64,000 nt of DNA from Streptomyces sp. IMTB 2501 (lineage in GTDB: Bacteria > Actinomycetota > Actinomycetes > Streptomycetales > Streptomycetaceae): assembly GCF_001953885.1 (NCBI RefSeq), contig NZ_MQUS01000007.1, positions 124,001 through 188,000 on the forward strand, in the 5' to 3' direction. Both the position numbers and the translations under genes were made by a program. Numbering within the stretch: position 1 is the first letter of the stretch; each line of letters opens with the position of its first letter. The notes beneath the pieces are model-generated. The model saw only the letters and a program-made list of their open reading frames with translations, searched no databases and was not told the DNA's origin. This document shows, in pieces, positions 7,980-16,423 of the stretch.

Positions 7980-8789
7980 CTACTTGGCCGTGAAGTTCTC
8001 GTACTCCCGCAATACCTCTTCGGTCGGTCCGTCCATGCGCAGCTCGCCGCGTTCCAGCCACAGGACGCGGTCGCAGGTGTCACGGATGGACTTGTTGTTG
8101 TGGCTGACCAGAAACACCGTGCCGGCCTCCTTGCGCAGTTCCCGGATGCGTTCCTCGGATCGCTTCTGGAACTTGCGGTCACCGGTGGCGAGCGCCTCGT
8201 CGATCATGAGGACGTCGTGGTCCTTGGCGGCGGCGATGGAGAACCGCAACCGGGCCGCCATGCCGGAGGAGTACGTCCGCATCGGCAGGGTGATGAAGTC
8301 GCCCTTCTCGTCGATGCCCGAGAAGTCGACGATGCCCTGGTAGCGCTCCTTGACCTGCTCCCGGGACATGCCCATGGCGAGACCCCCGAGGATCACGTTC
8401 CGCTCGCCGGTCAGGTCGTTCATCAGAGCCGCGTTCACGCCGAGCAGCGAGGGCTGGCCGTCGGTGTGGACCTTGCCCTTCTCGGCGGGCAGCAGACCGG
8501 CGATGGCGCGCAGCAGCGTGGACTTGCCGGAACCGTTGGAGCCGATCAGGCCGATGGCCTCGCCGCGGTAGGCGACGAAGGACACCCCGCGCACGGCGTG
8601 CACCTTGCGCACGCCCCTCGCCGCGTCGTCGGAGCCTCGCTTCAGGATCCTGCTGAGCGCGGCCGTCGCGCTGCCCTTGCCGGACTTGGCGCCGTTGACG
8701 CGGTAGACGATGTGCAGGTCGTCCGCGATGACCGTCGGGCGGCGTTCCTCCGGAGCTTCGGTGGCCTGCTCGGCGTGCTGCTCAGCCAC
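7980..8789 (-). CDS. TagH/Wzt-type ABC exporter ATPase
   Basis: 269-residue nucleotide-binding subunit of a polysaccharide or teichoic-acid exporter. Walker A GSNGSGKST, signature YSSGMAARL, Walker B DVLMIDEAL and switch His in LVSHNN are all visible. The modest length and the roughly 60-residue N-terminal extension before the ABC core match TagH/Wzt without a long carbohydrate-binding C-terminal domain. The start GTG 8789 (GGAGGAGAGG upstream) overlaps the permease gene by 8 nt. It is the last gene of the seven-gene operon starting at 15003 and should work with the permease at 8782-9711. Confidence 0.9.
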   Translation of the reverse strand: MAEQHAEQATEAPEERRPTVIADDLHIVYRVNGAKSGKGSATAALSRILKRGSDDAARGVRKVHAVRGVSFVAYRGEAIGLIGSNGSGKSTLLRAIAGLLPAEKGKVHTDGQPSLLGVNAALMNDLTGERNVILGGLAMGMSREQVKERYQGIVDFSGIDEKGDFITLPMRTYSSGMAARLRFSIAAAKDHDVLMIDEALATGDRKFQKRSEERIRELRKEAGTVFLVSHNNKSIRDTCDRVLWLERGELRMDGPTEEVLREYENFTAK

Positions 8790-9711
8790 GGCCGTACCTC
8801 TCCTCCGCCTGCCAGAAGTACACGAAACCGCCGGCGAAGACGACCACGGCCCAGAGCAGCGCGATGGCCCATACATGCGGCGGCAGATTCGCGGCGCCGT
8901 AGCCGTCGATCAGCGCGTAGCGCATCAGGTCCATGTAGACCGCGGCCGGGTTGACCTGGAGCAGCCGGACGGCGATCTCGGAGCGGCCCTCCATGATCTT
9001 GCTGATGGAGAACATGACGCCCGAGGTGTACATCCAGGTGCGCAGGATGAACGGCATCAGCTGGGCGAGGTCCGGGGTCTTGGCGCCCATACGGGCCACG
9101 ATCAGCGCGAGCCCGGTGTTGAACAGGAACTGCAGCAGCAGGACGGGCACGATCAGCAGCCAGGCCAAACTCGGATAGCTGCCGAAGCCGATCGCCACGA
9201 CGAACATCACGATCATCGAGAAGAGCAGCTGCTGGAGCTGCTGCAGCGAGAAGGAGATGGGCAGCGAGGCGCGCGGGAAGTGCAGGGCGCGCACCAGGCC
9301 CAGGTTCCCGGAGATCGCGCGGACGCCCGACATGACGGAGCTCTGCGTGAACGTGAAGACGAACACACCCGTGACCAGGAACGGGATGTACACGTCCTGG
9401 GACAGGCCGCGGCTCGCGTGCAGGATCACGCCGAAGATGAAGTAGTACACGCCCGCGTTGAGCAGCGGTGTCGCGACCTGCCACAGCTGGCCCAGCTTGG
9501 CCTCGCTGTACTGCGCGGTCAGCTTCGCCTGGGAGAAGGCGAGGATGAAGTGGCGTCGCCCCCACAGCTGGCGGACGTACTCGGCGAGTGAGGGACGGGC
9601 GCCGCTGACGGCGAGCCCGTACTTGGCGGCGAGCTGCGCGGCCGTCAGTCCCTCGTCGGGCGACGGTATCGCGTTCACCGCGACACCGTCGTCATGGCTT
9701 ATGTGACTCAC
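8782..9711 (-). CDS. TagG/Wzm-type ABC exporter permease
   Basis: About 309 residues of the ABC-2 membrane family. Six hydrophobic segments can be read from around FILAFSQAKLTAQYSEAKLG (the conserved cytosolic interface stretch of TagG/Wzm) to the last one near AIALLWAVVVFAGGFVYF. It forms the channel through which a lipid-linked glycopolymer would cross the membrane. The start is uncertain: GTG 9711 (VSHISHDD) has no clear ribosome-binding site, and the frame is open further upstream. It follows the glycosyltransferase gene after 59 nt holding a strong hairpin. Confidence 0.88.
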   Translation of the reverse strand: MSHISHDDGVAVNAIPSPDEGLTAAQLAAKYGLAVSGARPSLAEYVRQLWGRRHFILAFSQAKLTAQYSEAKLGQLWQVATPLLNAGVYYFIFGVILHASRGLSQDVYIPFLVTGVFVFTFTQSSVMSGVRAISGNLGLVRALHFPRASLPISFSLQQLQQLLFSMIVMFVVAIGFGSYPSLAWLLIVPVLLLQFLFNTGLALIVARMGAKTPDLAQLMPFILRTWMYTSGVMFSISKIMEGRSEIAVRLLQVNPAAVYMDLMRYALIDGYGAANLPPHVWAIALLWAVVVFAGGFVYFWQAEERYGRG

Positions 9712-9738
9712 GAGTGGAAATCCGGAACTCTCTCGGTA

Positions 9739-9771
9739 AGAAGCTTGCTCTCTTCGGTAAGAGAAGCTTCT
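9739..9771 (-). terminator. AT-richer bulged hairpin and direct repeat between GT2 and permease
   Basis: AGAAGCTT-gct-CTCTT (9739-9754) pairs with AAGAGAAGCTTCT (9759-9771) across a 4-nt loop: 13 bp with a 3-nt bulge, abutting the glycosyltransferase stop. The same stretch is a direct repeat, TCGGTAAG followed by AAGCTT (9733-9746 and 9754-9769). It could be a partial terminator or RNase site separating the biosynthesis genes from the exporter genes. Confidence 0.5.
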
Positions 9772-10652
9772 CAGATCACCGGAGGCCGGCCGAGTCGGGT
9801 CAGCCGCCACACCGTGCGCCAGCGCATGGGACGGCGCGGGCCGCACGGCGTCGTCCAGCCCTCGCGGAATCCGGCGAACCAGGCCCGCAGGGCCGGCCGG
9901 GACGGACGGCGCAGCAGCGTGAGCAGCATCCAGACCCCGAGATAGACCGGGACCAGGGGGGCGGGGAGGTTGCGGCGGGCCAGCCAGACCCGGTTGCGGG
10001 CGACCATGCGGTGGTAGACCGCGTGCCGCGAGGGCGCGGTGGTCGGGTGGTACAGCACCATGTCGGACCGGTAGTCGATCATCCAGCCGGCGTCAAGGGC
10101 CCGCCAGGCCAGGTCGGTCTCCTCATGGGCGTAGAAGAACTCGTCCGGCAGGCCGCCGACCTCGGCGAAGACCCGGGTGCGTACGGCGTTGGCGCCGCCG
10201 AGGAAGGTGGTGACGCGTGAGGAGCGCATCGGGTCGGAGGCCCGCAGCCGGGGCACGTGCCGGCGCTGGGTCTCACCGGTGTCGGGGTCGGCGATGCGGA
10301 AGCTGACGATGCCCAGCTCGGGGTCCGCGGCGAAGGCCTCGCGGCACAGCTCGGCGGTGTCGTGACGGGCGAGCAGGCCGTCGTCGTCGAGGAAGAGCAG
10401 TATGTCCACCTCGCGACCGCTGGGCCCGAAGGCCTCCGTGCCGACGTTGCGGCCGCCTGGGATGCCGAGGTTCTCGGGCAGCTCCACCGTCCGTACGCCG
10501 TCGGGGACGTCCGGGACGGGCGAGCCGTTGCCGACGACGACCACCTCGACCGGGTCGCCGTCCTGCTTGGCGACCGAGTCGATGAGGGCCCGCAGCTCCT
10601 CGGGCCGGTTGCCCATCGTGATGATGACGGCGCCGACCTTCACGGCGCTCAC
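9771..10652 (-). CDS. GT2-family glycosyltransferase
   Basis: About 293 residues, inverting GT-A fold. VGAVIITMGNRPEEL starts the nucleotide-binding beta strand, LFLDDDG holds the DxD metal/nucleotide motif, and the downstream HEETDLAWRAL matches the ED acid-base segment of rhamnosyl/galactosyl transferases of family 2. A C-terminal hydrophobic stretch near LVPVYLGVWMLLTLL suggests membrane attachment. GTG 10652 overlaps the upstream stop as GTGA; a second GTG three codons later is possible. The sugar donor cannot be read; divergent galE makes UDP-galactose a candidate. Confidence 0.85.
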   Translation of the reverse strand: MSAVKVGAVIITMGNRPEELRALIDSVAKQDGDPVEVVVVGNGSPVPDVPDGVRTVELPENLGIPGGRNVGTEAFGPSGREVDILLFLDDDGLLARHDTAELCREAFAADPELGIVSFRIADPDTGETQRRHVPRLRASDPMRSSRVTTFLGGANAVRTRVFAEVGGLPDEFFYAHEETDLAWRALDAGWMIDYRSDMVLYHPTTAPSRHAVYHRMVARNRVWLARRNLPAPLVPVYLGVWMLLTLLRRPSRPALRAWFAGFREGWTTPCGPRRPMRWRTVWRLTRLGRPPVI

Positions 10653-11428
10653 TTCAGCCTGCTGGAGGCGAGGATGGACACCAGGTGCAGCAGGGTCTGC
10701 AGCAGGGCGATGCCGGCGAGGACGGCCGTGCCGAGCCGGGTGAAGAACAGGTCGCCGCGGACCTGGTCGACGATCGCGAGGACCAGGATCAGCAGCGAGG
10801 CCTCGATGCCGAGGATGAGGCGGTGGAACTTGAGCGCCGCGGCGGCCCGCCGGGCCAGCGCCATGCCGGAGGAGCGCAGCTCGGCGGCGGCCTCCTGCAC
10901 GGGCGGCTTGCCGGCCTGGTGCCGGGCGACGCCGACCAGGTCGGTCTCGGCCTTGATCAGGATGGCGCCGAGCGCGGCGAGGGTGCCGAGGAAGGCCCAG
11001 AGCCAGTCGATCCGGCCGCTGCCCCACAGGTCGGCGGCGCGCAGGCCGAGGCCCACCAGGACGGCCGCGTCGGTCAGATAGGCGCCGACGCGGTCCAGGT
11101 AGACACCGTTCAGGGAGTACTGCTTCTTCCAGCGGGCGATCTCGCCGTCGACGCAGTCCAGCAGCAGATACAGCTGGGTGGCGACCACGCCGAGCACGGC
11201 GCCCCAGATCCCCGGCACCAGCAGGGCCGGGGCCGCGAGCACGCCGCAGACGGTCATCAGGTACGTGAGCTGGTTGGGCGTGACGCTGGTGGTGACCAGG
11301 TAGCGGTCGATGCGCAGGGACACCTCGCGCATGTAGAGGCGTCCCGCCCAGTGCTCACCGCTGCGCCGGTCCTTCACCCCCGCGGGGTGGACGACCGGAC
11401 GGAGTTCAGCTACCGATGGCCTTGACAT
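10649..11428 (-). CDS. CDP-alcohol phosphatidyltransferase-family membrane protein with altered last catalytic Asp
   Basis: 259 residues with several hydrophobic segments. The family motif DG(x2)AR(x8)G(x3)D(x3)D is visible as DGEIARWKKQYSLNGVYLDR, but the position of the final, base-acting Asp is Ala (DRVGAYLTD), with another Asp four residues later. Family members transfer a phospho-alcohol from a CDP-activated donor. Either the displaced Asp substitutes, or this protein has changed chemistry. ATG 11428 overlaps the preceding gene by 23 nt. It is one of two such enzymes in this operon; the other has the complete motif. Confidence 0.82.
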   Translation of the reverse strand: MSRPSVAELRPVVHPAGVKDRRSGEHWAGRLYMREVSLRIDRYLVTTSVTPNQLTYLMTVCGVLAAPALLVPGIWGAVLGVVATQLYLLLDCVDGEIARWKKQYSLNGVYLDRVGAYLTDAAVLVGLGLRAADLWGSGRIDWLWAFLGTLAALGAILIKAETDLVGVARHQAGKPPVQEAAAELRSSGMALARRAAAALKFHRLILGIEASLLILVLAIVDQVRGDLFFTRLGTAVLAGIALLQTLLHLVSILASSRLK

Positions 11429-12467
11429 AGTCGGCGTAGATGTCCTTGATCTGGTTCGTCTTGAGGTCGAGGTGCTCGAGGATCGTGTAGCGGCCGGGCC
11501 GGGTCTCGGGGGCGAACTCCACCGCGCGGACGAACTCGTCCAGGGTGAAGCCGATCTCCTCCGGCAGCACCGGGAGCCCGTGCCGGCGCAGCACGACGGC
11601 GGTGTGCACCGCCTCCTCGTGGGCCCCGCGCAGATACATCGCGAAGGCCGCGCCGAGCCCGCACTGTTCGCCGTGGGCGGCCGCCCGCTTGGGGAACAGC
11701 AGGTCGAAGGCGTGGTTGATCTCGTGACAGGAGCCGGAGGCGGGCCGGGAGTCTCCGGAGATCGACATCGAGATACCGGTGAGGACCAGCGCCTCGGCGA
11801 GCACCTGGAGGAAGCCGTTGTCGCCGATGCCTCCGGGGTGGCGCAGCACCGCCTCGCCGGCCTGGCGGGCCATGGCCGCGGCGAGACCGTCGATCTTCTC
11901 GCCGGTGACCCGGTTGGACAGCTCCCAGTCCGCGACCGCGTTGATGTTGGAGATCGCGTCGCCGATGCCGGCCCGCACGAACCGGGCGGGAGCCTCGCGG
12001 ATCACGTCCAGGTCGATGACGACCGCGATCGGGTTCGGCACGCCGTAGGAGCCGCGTCCGGCGTCGTTGTCGAGCGTGGCGACCGGCGAGCACAGACCGT
12101 CGTGCGCGAGGTTCGTGGGTACGGCGACCAGGGGCAGGCCGACGCGGGCCGCGGCGAACTTGGCGCAGTCGATGATCTTGCCGCCGCCGAGCCCGACCAC
12201 TGCGTCGTAGTGGCCGGACTTCATCTCGCCGGCCAGCCGGATCGCGTCGTCGAGGGTGCCTCCGCCGACCTCGTACCAGGTGGCGCCGGGCAGGGAGGGG
12301 GCGATGCGCTCGCGCAGCTTGGCGCCGGAGCCGCCGCTGACGGCGACGGCGAGCCGGCCGGACTGCGCGATGCGCTCGTCGGCGAGGACACAGGCCAGGT
12401 CGTCCAGGGCACCCGGGCGGATGTCGACGACGACCGGCGAGGGAATGAGCCGGGTCAGTAGCGGCAC
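11406..12467 (-). CDS. Glycerol-1-phosphate dehydrogenase-like (EgsA/AraM) oxidoreductase
   Basis: 353 residues of the iron/zinc-dependent dehydroquinate-synthase-like dehydrogenase fold. The NAD-binding GGGKIIDCAK is the diagnostic stretch for glycerol-1-phosphate dehydrogenases; metal ligands are suggested by SGSCHEINHAFD and AAAHGEQ. Known relatives reduce dihydroxyacetone phosphate to sn-glycerol-1-phosphate, the archaeal stereoisomer. The start GTG 12467 with GGGAGAT upstream overlaps the nucleotidyltransferase end by 13 nt. With that gene and two CDP-alcohol transferases around it, it probably makes the polyol phosphate that is then CDP-activated. The exact substrate is unproven. Confidence 0.82.
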   Translation of the reverse strand: MPLLTRLIPSPVVVDIRPGALDDLACVLADERIAQSGRLAVAVSGGSGAKLRERIAPSLPGATWYEVGGGTLDDAIRLAGEMKSGHYDAVVGLGGGKIIDCAKFAAARVGLPLVAVPTNLAHDGLCSPVATLDNDAGRGSYGVPNPIAVVIDLDVIREAPARFVRAGIGDAISNINAVADWELSNRVTGEKIDGLAAAMARQAGEAVLRHPGGIGDNGFLQVLAEALVLTGISMSISGDSRPASGSCHEINHAFDLLFPKRAAAHGEQCGLGAAFAMYLRGAHEEAVHTAVVLRRHGLPVLPEEIGFTLDEFVRAVEFAPETRPGRYTILEHLDLKTNQIKDIYADYVKAIGS

Positions 12468-13207
12468 GCGATCTCCCGTCCCTTGGCGAGGTCGTCGTGG
12501 TTGTCGATCTCGACCCACTGGACGTCGCCGATCGGCGCCACGTCGATCCGGAAGCCGCGGTTGACCAGCTCCTGGTAGCCGTGCTCGTAGAACTGCTGCG
12601 GGTCGGTCTCCCAGACCGTCTTCAGCGCGTCGGCCAGATCGGGGGCGGCGTCGCCCTCGATCAGAGTGACGCCGATGTACTCGCCGGTGGCCTCGGCGGG
12701 ATCCATCAGCTTGGTGATCTTCGTCATGCCCTTGCCGGCGTCGACGACGACCTTCATCTCCTCGTCCGCGAGGGACTTCACGGTGTCGAGGGCAAGAATG
12801 ATCTTCTTACCTTCGCCACGCGCCGCGAGTAGCGTCTTCTCGACGGAGACCGGGTGGACGGTGTCGCCGTTGGCAAGGATCACACCGTCCTTGAGGGCGT
12901 CACGGCCGCACCACAGGGAGTAGGCGTTGTTCCACTCCTCGGCCTTGTCGTTGTCGATGAGGGTGAGCTTGAGGCCGTACTTCTGCTCCAGGGCCGCCTT
13001 GCGCTCGTAGACGGCCTCCTTGCGGTAGCCGACGATGATCGCGACCTCGGTCAGCCCGATCTCGGCGAAGTTGCCGAGGGTCAGGTCGAGCACGGTGATC
13101 GAGTCCTCTATGCCGTCCGGGCCCACCGGCACCAGTGCCTTGGGCAGGGTGTCGGTGTAGGGGCGCAGACGCCGTCCGGCGCCGGCCGCCAGCACGAGGC
13201 CGATCAT
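12455..13207 (-). CDS. Sugar-phosphate/polyol-phosphate nucleotidyltransferase (probable cytidylyltransferase)
   Basis: 250-residue NTP-transferase fold. The N-terminal LVLAAGAGRRLRPYT is the G-x-G-x-R nucleotide-binding loop followed by LPKALVPV, the conserved Lys segment; LANGDTVH carries the metal-binding Asp. It probably activates a phosphorylated alcohol with CTP for the CDP-alcohol phosphatidyltransferases beside it, much as inositol-phosphate or glycerol-phosphate cytidylyltransferases do. ATG 13207 overlaps the upstream stop as ATGA and the next gene by 13 nt, so stoichiometric coupling is likely. Confidence 0.85.
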   Translation of the reverse strand: MIGLVLAAGAGRRLRPYTDTLPKALVPVGPDGIEDSITVLDLTLGNFAEIGLTEVAIIVGYRKEAVYERKAALEQKYGLKLTLIDNDKAEEWNNAYSLWCGRDALKDGVILANGDTVHPVSVEKTLLAARGEGKKIILALDTVKSLADEEMKVVVDAGKGMTKITKLMDPAEATGEYIGVTLIEGDAAPDLADALKTVWETDPQQFYEHGYQELVNRGFRIDVAPIGDVQWVEIDNHDDLAKGREIACRY

Positions 13208-15003
13208 GCGGGTTCTCCTTCGTCGTGTACGGCTGGGGCCCCTGCGGAGACCCAGAAGCGGATGCTCTCGACGAGCACCACGAGGGCGACGGCCACGGCG
13301 AGGGCCGTGAGCGCGACCGTGAACTGCGGGGCGATGAGCAACGCGGCCAGAACGGTGACCAGCAGCGTCCGCCCTTCGTGCCCCCCGATGACGCGCACCA
13401 GCCAGGCCGGGGGCGCCCCGGCGTCGCCGCGGATGCGGTACACCGTGTCGTAGTGATGGTAGGCGACGGCGGCCACCAGCCCGAAAGCCGCAGGAAGGGC
13501 CCCGTTTACCCCCGCCTTACCGGCGAGGGCCAGGACGGTGCCGTACTCGGCGGCCCGGAAGAGGGGCGGGACCAGCCAGTCGAGGGCGCCCTTGAGAGGG
13601 CGGGCGACGACGAAGGCCGAGGTCAGGACGTAGACCAGGGCGCCGATCACCGGCAGCACCGAGCCGTGGTCGGTGAGGGCGGAGCAGGCGACGACCGCGG
13701 CGCCGCCGAGGAAGGCGACGGCGGGTACGGCGAGGCCCGGCAGGCCGCGCTTGAGCATGCGCTGTACGGCCTCGGCGAGCGGGCCGGAGTCGGCGAGGTC
13801 CGCGAGCGCCCGGGCGGCCCGGTCGGTGCGGCGCGCCTTGCGGGTCAGGGACCGCAGCACCCGGCCCGCCGTGGTGTACGTCGCCGCGAGGGCGCAGCCG
13901 ATGAGCAGGACGTAGAAGGTGATCCGGGGCGTGGTGGCCGCGGTCAGGATCGCGATCATCGCCCAGCGCTCACCGATGGGCAGCACGATCATCCGCCGCA
14001 GCCATATCGTCCAGCCGACGCTGTCGAGCTTGTCGGAGAGGGCGGCGGTCGGGCTGGTGTTGGCGGTGGCGTCGTGGTTGGCCTCGTTGAAGGCGAAGTC
14101 CACTGTGTGCCGGCAGGTCTGCAGGACCATCGCGCCGAGGGCGAGAGCCCACACGTCGTCGCCGCCGCGGGCCGCACCGAGGGCGAGGCCCGCGTAGTAG
14201 GCGTACTCCTTGGCCCGGTCGAAGGTGGCGTCGAGCCAGGCGCCGAGCGTGGAGTACTTCAGCGCGTAGCGGGCGAGCTGGCCGTCGGCGCAGTCCAGGA
14301 CGAAGGAGGCGATGAGCAGGACGCCGGCCGCGATGAACCCCGCGCGCGTGCCCGTCGCCGCGCAGCCCGCCGCGATCAGGGCGGTGAGCAGGGAGGCCGT
14401 GGTGACCTGGTTCGGGGTCAGGCCTCGGCGGGCGCACCAGCGGGCGAGGTAGCGCGAGTAGGGACTGATGAAGAACGTGGTGAAGAAGCCGTCGCGGGAC
14501 TTCACGGCCGACTTCAGGCGTACGGCCTCGTCGTCGACGGCGGCGACGGCCTGGCGGGCCTCGTTGCGGGCCTGCGGGTCGGCGGGGACGGCGGCGACCA
14601 GGCTGCCCAGCTCCGGCCGGTGCACCGCGCAGCCGTCGGCGTCCAGGGCGGTGACGATGCGGTCGGCGAGGCTGTCCACGGCGAGCGCCGTACCGCCGCC
14701 GGCCGAGGTCTCGCGGGCCACCGCCCGGGTCAGCTCCTGCCGGGCGGCCGGCTGGGCGGTGACGGCGCCGGGGACGGCGGAGAGCGGGAAGCGCGGGTCG
14801 GTCAGGCCGAGGCGCAGCGCGTGCGGGTGGCCGACGAAGCGGGCGTCGACCAGGGCCACGCGCTCGCCGGCCGGAGCGGCGGCGAGCAGGGTCTCGGCCT
14901 CGGCTGCGTCCGCTGCCACCCGGACGTCGAAGCCGAGCGCCCGCAGATCGTTCTCGAGGGACGATCCGGGCACGGGCTGACCCGTGACGATGGCGGTCGA
15001 CAA
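13204..15003 (-). CDS. Two-part membrane CDP-alcohol phosphatidyltransferase (DUF5941-like N-terminal region)
   Basis: 599 residues and first gene of the seven-gene operon. Residues about 1-150 are soluble and look like a degenerate nucleotide-binding domain (STAIVTGQPVPGSSLENDLR start). From about 190 a membrane region begins with TPNQVTTASLLTALIAAG and carries the full catalytic motif DGQLARYALKYSTLGAWLDA followed by TFD, so all Asp residues are present. Further membrane segments follow to the end. The start is TTG 15003 with GGGAG 9-10 nt upstream. The divergent promoter region with galE spans 15004-15265. From memory this architecture is annotated with DUF5941 in actinobacteria. Confidence 0.83.
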   Translation of the reverse strand: MSTAIVTGQPVPGSSLENDLRALGFDVRVAADAAEAETLLAAAPAGERVALVDARFVGHPHALRLGLTDPRFPLSAVPGAVTAQPAARQELTRAVARETSAGGGTALAVDSLADRIVTALDADGCAVHRPELGSLVAAVPADPQARNEARQAVAAVDDEAVRLKSAVKSRDGFFTTFFISPYSRYLARWCARRGLTPNQVTTASLLTALIAAGCAATGTRAGFIAAGVLLIASFVLDCADGQLARYALKYSTLGAWLDATFDRAKEYAYYAGLALGAARGGDDVWALALGAMVLQTCRHTVDFAFNEANHDATANTSPTAALSDKLDSVGWTIWLRRMIVLPIGERWAMIAILTAATTPRITFYVLLIGCALAATYTTAGRVLRSLTRKARRTDRAARALADLADSGPLAEAVQRMLKRGLPGLAVPAVAFLGGAAVVACSALTDHGSVLPVIGALVYVLTSAFVVARPLKGALDWLVPPLFRAAEYGTVLALAGKAGVNGALPAAFGLVAAVAYHHYDTVYRIRGDAGAPPAWLVRVIGGHEGRTLLVTVLAALLIAPQFTVALTALAVAVALVVLVESIRFWVSAGAPAVHDEGEPA

Positions 15004-15265
15004 CCGAACTCACTCCCTGGGTGCCGACGCGTGGCGCCGGTCTCTCACATGATGGGGCGCCCTGTCCGCGGCACCCGGGCGGCATGTCGGCAGAGGCTAT
15101 CCGATGGGCGGGAACCCCTGTTCACCGGCCGTTCACGGTCCGGCCCACGAGTGCTGCCCGGTCCTTTGCCGCGATCATCATCGGGGATCCGGGGCCCACC
15201 CCACAAACCGTCGGCGCAGAACCGGGCAACCGGGACAGGCGGACGGGCCCTTAGGGTGGACGACC

Positions 15266-16237
15266 ATGACTTGGCTGATCACCGGCGGAGCCGGATACAT
15301 CGGGGCGCATGTGGCACGGGCCATGGACGGCGCCGGGGAGAGCGTCGTGGCGCTGGACGACCTGTCGGCGGGGGTGCCCGAGCGGCTCCCGGCAGACGTC
15401 CCGCTCGTCCCGGGCTCGACGCTGGACGGCGAACTGCTCGCCCGGGTCTTCAAGGAGTACGGCGTCACGGGAGTCGTCCATCTCGCGGCGCGCAAACAGG
15501 TCGCCGAGTCGGTGGCCGAGCCCACCCGTTACTACCGGGAGAACGTGGGCGGCCTCGCCACGCTGCTGGACGCGATGGCCGGGGCCGGGATCCGGCAGCT
15601 GCTGTTCTCCTCGTCGGCGGCGGTGTACGGCAATCCCGACGTGGACCTGATCACCGAGGACACCCCGTGCGCGCCGGTGAACCCCTACGGCGAGACCAAG
15701 CTGGCCGGGGAGTGGCTGGTGCGGGCCGCCGGGCGGGCGCACGGCATCTCCACGGTGTGCCTGCGGTATTTCAACGTGGCGGGCACGGCGGCGCCGGAGC
15801 TGGCGGACACGGGCGTGTTCAACATCGTGCCGATGGTCTTCGACCGGCTCACCCGCGACGAGGCCCCGCGGATCTTCGGCGACGACTATCCGACGCCGGA
15901 CGGCACCTGTGTCCGGGACTACATCCATGTGGCCGACCTCGCCGAGGCTCATCTCGCGGCGGCACGGCGGCTCGCCGGCGGGGACCTGTCCGGCGATCTG
16001 ACGCTGAACATCGGGCGGGGCGAGGGTGTCTCGGTGCGCGAGCTGATCACGGTCATCGGGGAGGTCACCGGGGACCGCCGGGAGCCGGTGGTGGAGGGAC
16101 GCCGGCCGGGGGACGCGCCGCGTGCGGTCGCCTCTGCCGAGCGGGCCGCCAAGGAACTGGGCTGGCGGGCCGGGCGCGGGGTGCCCGAGATGGCGGAGTC
16201 GGCCTGGCGGGGGTGGCAGCTGCACCGCGGTCGGTGA
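15266..16237 (+). CDS. galE: UDP-glucose 4-epimerase
   Basis: 323-residue extended short-chain dehydrogenase. The N-terminus has TGGAGYIGAH (GxxGxxG NAD motif), the catalytic tyrosine and lysine are in NPYGETK, and SSSAAVYG supplies the Ser. It interconverts UDP-glucose and UDP-galactose. ATG 15266 is preceded by AGGGTGG; the frame upstream is open but has no site. It is transcribed away from the polymer operon and may feed UDP-galactose to the GT2 there. A 15-bp hairpin follows 60 nt after the stop. Confidence 0.93.
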   Translation: MTWLITGGAGYIGAHVARAMDGAGESVVALDDLSAGVPERLPADVPLVPGSTLDGELLARVFKEYGVTGVVHLAARKQVAESVAEPTRYYRENVGGLATLLDAMAGAGIRQLLFSSSAAVYGNPDVDLITEDTPCAPVNPYGETKLAGEWLVRAAGRAHGISTVCLRYFNVAGTAAPELADTGVFNIVPMVFDRLTRDEAPRIFGDDYPTPDGTCVRDYIHVADLAEAHLAAARRLAGGDLSGDLTLNIGRGEGVSVRELITVIGEVTGDRREPVVEGRRPGDAPRAVASAERAAKELGWRAGRGVPEMAESAWRGWQLHRGR

Positions 16238-16297
16238 GCCGGGCGGGTGCAGCGCGGCACCAGGCCGCCGGCGGACCCACCGCCTCAGGCCACCCCA

Positions 16298-16330
16298 TCC
16301 TGACCTGCGGAACGTTTCCGCAGGTCAGGA
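16298..16330 (+). terminator. Perfect 15-bp hairpin after galE
   Basis: TCCTGACCTGCGGAA (16298-16312), loop CGT, TTCCGCAGGTCAGGA (16316-16330): fully paired arms, no T-run. It sits between galE and the cation transporter gene and most simply ends galE transcription; being symmetrical it could act in both directions. Confidence 0.65.
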
Positions 16331-16423
16331 CACATGACAACGGTGTTCAGTGCCGCGTTGCCCCATACCCCCCACCCGTAGTTCACTGGGCCCTGCCGGA
16401 CGGAACGGGAAAGGGCGGTTGTC

